DNA from: Paenibacillus alkaliterrae
GTDB taxonomy: Bacteria; Bacillota; Bacilli; Paenibacillales; Paenibacillaceae
Length of the DNA: 64,000 nt
NCBI RefSeq assembly: GCF_021532375.1
Contig: NZ_JAKGAP010000017.1
Location: 1 to 64,000 of the forward strand
Reading direction: 5' to 3'
Below, one piece after another: positions 62,262 to 64,000 of this stretch. Within the stretch, counting starts at the first letter, position 1. Every line of letters begins with the position of its first letter. The position numbers and the translations under genes are program-made. The notes beneath the pieces were generated by a model. The model had not been told where the DNA came from and ran no database searches. It saw nothing but the letters and a program-made list of their open reading frames with translations.

Positions 62262-63473
62262 TTATTGCGTATTCAGTTGCTCGAATGCACGACGAAGGAT
62301 GTGCAGCATGTCATCAATATCTCTTGTTGTCACGATTAGAGGAGGCACCAACCGTATCATTGCCGGATGAGGCGAGTTAATCAGTAAGCCTTCTCGCAAG
62401 CAAATAGCTGCAAGCTCTGTCCCTGTACCTTCTGGAACGTCGAAAGCAAGCAGCAGTCCTTTGCCGCGGATGTTCGAAATAGGGAAGCCGAGAGAGAGCT
62501 TTCGCAATCCATTGATCAAATACTGGCCTTGTACTTCAGCATGACCTGCCAAATTCCGCTCCAGCAGCTCCTGAAGCACCGCATAGCCTGCCGCCATCGC
62601 AAGCGGCGCGCCGCAGTAGGTGCCGCCTTGCTCTCCCGGCTCGAACAAATCGTATTTGGCGGTCGTGAGCATGGCCGACAAAGGGAAACCTCCGCCGATG
62701 CCTTTGCCGAGCGTCAGAACGTCCGGATTTATGCCGTAATGTTCGTATGCGAACAGCTTGCCCGTGCGCCCCATGCCCGTCTGAATTTCATCGAAAATAA
62801 GCAGCATCCCGTACATATCGCAAATTTTCCGCAAGCCGTACAAATAAGCTTCATCCACAGCATTCACGCCGCCCTCGCCCTGTACAAGCTCGAGCATGAT
62901 CGCACACGTATTGTTCGTAACGGCGGCAAAGCAGGCATCGAGATCGTTGATCGGCACATGCTTGAACCCGTCTACCTTCGGCGCGAACAGCTCCTTCCAC
63001 TGCGGCTTGCCGGTTGCCGACATCGTGGCGAGCGTGCGGCCGTGAAAGCCGTTTGCGAGCGTAATGATTTCGTATGCCCCGTTCATGTAGACCGCTCCAT
63101 GCTTTCTTGCCAGCTTAATCGCGCTTTCGTTCGCCTCGGCGCCGCTGCTTGCGAAAAAAGCCTTATCCATTCCGCTCACTCCGGTAAGCAGAGATGCAAA
63201 CTCAATCATCGGTTTATTATAGTAACCGGAGCTGGCATGGACGAGCGTTGAAGCTTGTCGCGAGAGCGCCTCCTGCAGAACGGCTGGGGAATGCCCCAAG
63301 CTGGTTACGGCCCAGCCGCCGACAAAATCTAAATAACGTTTACCCTCTGTATCCCACAAAAACATGCCCTCGCCGCGCTCCATCACGATGTCAGGCCGTC
63401 GTGCCGTGAACAACACCGACTTCTCCGCAACTGCGAGCAAATCATTCGTTATCGAATTTTCCGTTTGAATCAT
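62262..63473 (-). CDS. argD: Class III aminotransferase, acetylornithine aminotransferase-like
   Basis: 403 aa. PLP enzyme fold I: SSGAEANESAIKLAR (phosphate site), GFHGRTLATMSATG, the Asp of IFDEIQTGMGRTG and the Schiff-base Lys in LTLGKGIGGGFP. It resembles ArgD, which makes N-acetylornithine from the semialdehyde with glutamate. RBS GGGAGG. An ARG-box-like site overlaps the promoter, which supports arginine synthesis rather than another omega-amino acid. No other arg gene is in the window. Confidence 0.85.
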   Translation of the reverse strand: MIQTENSITNDLLAVAEKSVLFTARRPDIVMERGEGMFLWDTEGKRYLDFVGGWAVTSLGHSPAVLQEALSRQASTLVHASSGYYNKPMIEFASLLTGVSGMDKAFFASSGAEANESAIKLARKHGAVYMNGAYEIITLANGFHGRTLATMSATGKPQWKELFAPKVDGFKHVPINDLDACFAAVTNNTCAIMLELVQGEGGVNAVDEAYLYGLRKICDMYGMLLIFDEIQTGMGRTGKLFAYEHYGINPDVLTLGKGIGGGFPLSAMLTTAKYDLFEPGEQGGTYCGAPLAMAAGYAVLQELLERNLAGHAEVQGQYLINGLRKLSLGFPISNIRGKGLLLAFDVPEGTGTELAAICLREGLLINSPHPAMIRLVPPLIVTTRDIDDMLHILRRAFEQLNTQ

Positions 63474-63507
63474 GACGAGCCTCCCGTTTACTCAATGTAT
63501 TGTATAA

Positions 63508-63537
63508 ATATACAACAATTAGAATAATAATTCAACC
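63508..63537 (-). promoter_or_regulatory. Promoter of argD with ARG-box-like operator
   Basis: On the minus strand TTGAAT (63536-63531), a 17-nt spacer and TATATT (63513-63508). TTAGAATAATAATTCAAC (63520-63537) matches the general ARG-box pattern WNTGAATWWWWATTCANW at 16 of 18 positions and overlaps the -35. ArgR/AhrC repression by arginine is the expected effect. Confidence 0.65.
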
Positions 63538-63579
63538 CTGCATTGATCTTGTAAAGGAACGAAGCAGGAATATGAAAGA

Positions 63580-63622
63580 GGCTGTCCGCAGGCATCAATC
63601 GATGCCGGAAGAACAGCCTTTC
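63580..63622 (-). terminator. Terminator of the AraC gene at the window end
   Basis: Stem AGGCTGT/ACAGCCT with inner GGCATC/GATGCC; both sides carry A- or T-rich tails. Confidence 0.75.
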
Positions 63623-63628
63623 TTGTTG

Positions 63629-64000
63629 TCATCGCGAATGAGTCAGCCTGCGGAACGCCGCAGGAGAAAGGTTCATCCACCGCTTGAATTGCTTGCTGAA
63701 ATGCGAGACGTCGCGGTAGCCGAGCCGATAAGCAATGTCCTCGACGGTCAGCTCCGTATCGATCAGCAGCAGCTTAGCCTGCCGAAGGATGAGGCCTGTC
63801 AAGTATTGGCGGGGTGGCATGCCGTAGACACGCTGAAACACCCGTTTGCAATAAGCCGGGCTGTAGCCGAGCTTAGCGGCCATTTTTTCAATATTGATTT
63901 TCTCTTCGTTCGAACGGTTGAGGGCTGCCCCGGCGCGCAACTCCCTTTCCATTGCCGCGGCAAGCGCGACTTTGTTCTCGGAAGCATTCGTTTCCTGCAG
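63629..64000 (-). CDS. AraC family regulator, C-terminal part (cut by window edge)
   Basis: At least 123 codons, open to the window edge. Two helix-turn-helix units are clear: INIEKMAAKLGYSPAYCKRVFQRVYGMPP and TVEDIAYRLGYRDVSHFSKQFKRWMNLSP. The sensor domain lies outside the window, so its ligand is unknown. It is transcribed toward argD but separated by a terminator, so it is not cotranscribed with it. Confidence 0.88.
   Translation of the reverse strand: MQETNASENKVALAAAMERELRAGAALNRSNEEKINIEKMAAKLGYSPAYCKRVFQRVYGMPPRQYLTGLILRQAKLLLIDTELTVEDIAYRLGYRDVSHFSKQFKRWMNLSPAAFRRLTHSR

Overview
The window looks like the chromosome of a spore-forming, low-to-mid GC Gram-positive bacterium of the Bacillales, most probably Paenibacillus or a close relative. 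Supports are the protein sequences themselves (infC-rpmI-rplT operon, SigI/RsgI pair, ytqA-ytqB, odhA-odhB), strong AGGAGG ribosome binding sites, TTG/GTG starts, a T-box leader on the ilv-leu operon, Bacillus-type PerR, Fur and Zur operators, and many AraC regulators next to Gfo/Idh/MocA sugar oxidoreductases. No rRNA, tRNA, CRISPR array or intact mobile element was seen.

Layout. 1-4.9 kb: a TnpB transposase tail, a short-chain dehydrogenase lacking its catalytic Tyr/Lys, Fur under a PerR-type box, a Zur-type promoter driving a truncated AAA ATPase lid, a methyltransferase and a HAD phosphatase. 5-9.7 kb: a CtpA-like protease, a Fur-controlled DUF1450 protein, ferritin and a UvrD-like helicase. 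9.9-12 kb: a GPH-type symporter followed by two dead genes (a GT39-like glycosyltransferase and a frameshifted AraC tail). 12-24 kb: housekeeping genes (RluA synthase, exported HtrA-like protease, radical SAM proteins, manA, ytqAB, trmB, PAP2 phosphatase, GT2 glycosyltransferase). 23.7-25.2 kb: infC-rpmI-rplT with an ATT-started infC and an attenuator leader. 26.2-33.1 kb: T-box-controlled ilvB-ilvN-ilvC-leuA, then a separate leuB. 33.1-36.8 kb: a PerR-box peroxiredoxin, a zinc-finger protein and sigI-rsgI. 36.9-48.1 kb: two PAS histidine kinases of sporulation-kinase type, leucyl aminopeptidase, odhAB and a MarR-MFS pair.

48.2-64 kb is the accessory part. Five Gfo/Idh/MocA oxidoreductases, four AraC regulators (one cut by the window edge) and glucuronate isomerase (uxaC) suggest use of sugar acids or cyclitols. 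Embedded in it is a zinc-starvation island: three Zur-type boxes, a YciC/COG0523 metallochaperone and a zinc-free ribosomal protein L33. It also holds gene wreckage: fused remnants of two oligopeptide permease genes and a dehydrogenase, a deleted phytanoyl-CoA dioxygenase, and a 50-bp-period repeat array. The end carries an argD-like aminotransferase behind an ARG-box promoter.

The main regulatory theme is metal and peroxide control by the Fur family. One window contains PerR-type boxes (fur, peroxiredoxin), a perfect Fur box (DUF1450 gene) and Zur-type boxes (yciC-rpmG and the AAA remnant), each distinguishable by the flanking bases of a shared 7-1-7 palindrome. I found no clearly new multi-gene system. 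The least explained items are the Fur-regulated DUF1450 protein, the Zur-type promoter on a truncated ATPase, the Asp/Asn-rich RsgI, the long perfect palindrome between leuA and leuB, and the repeat array.
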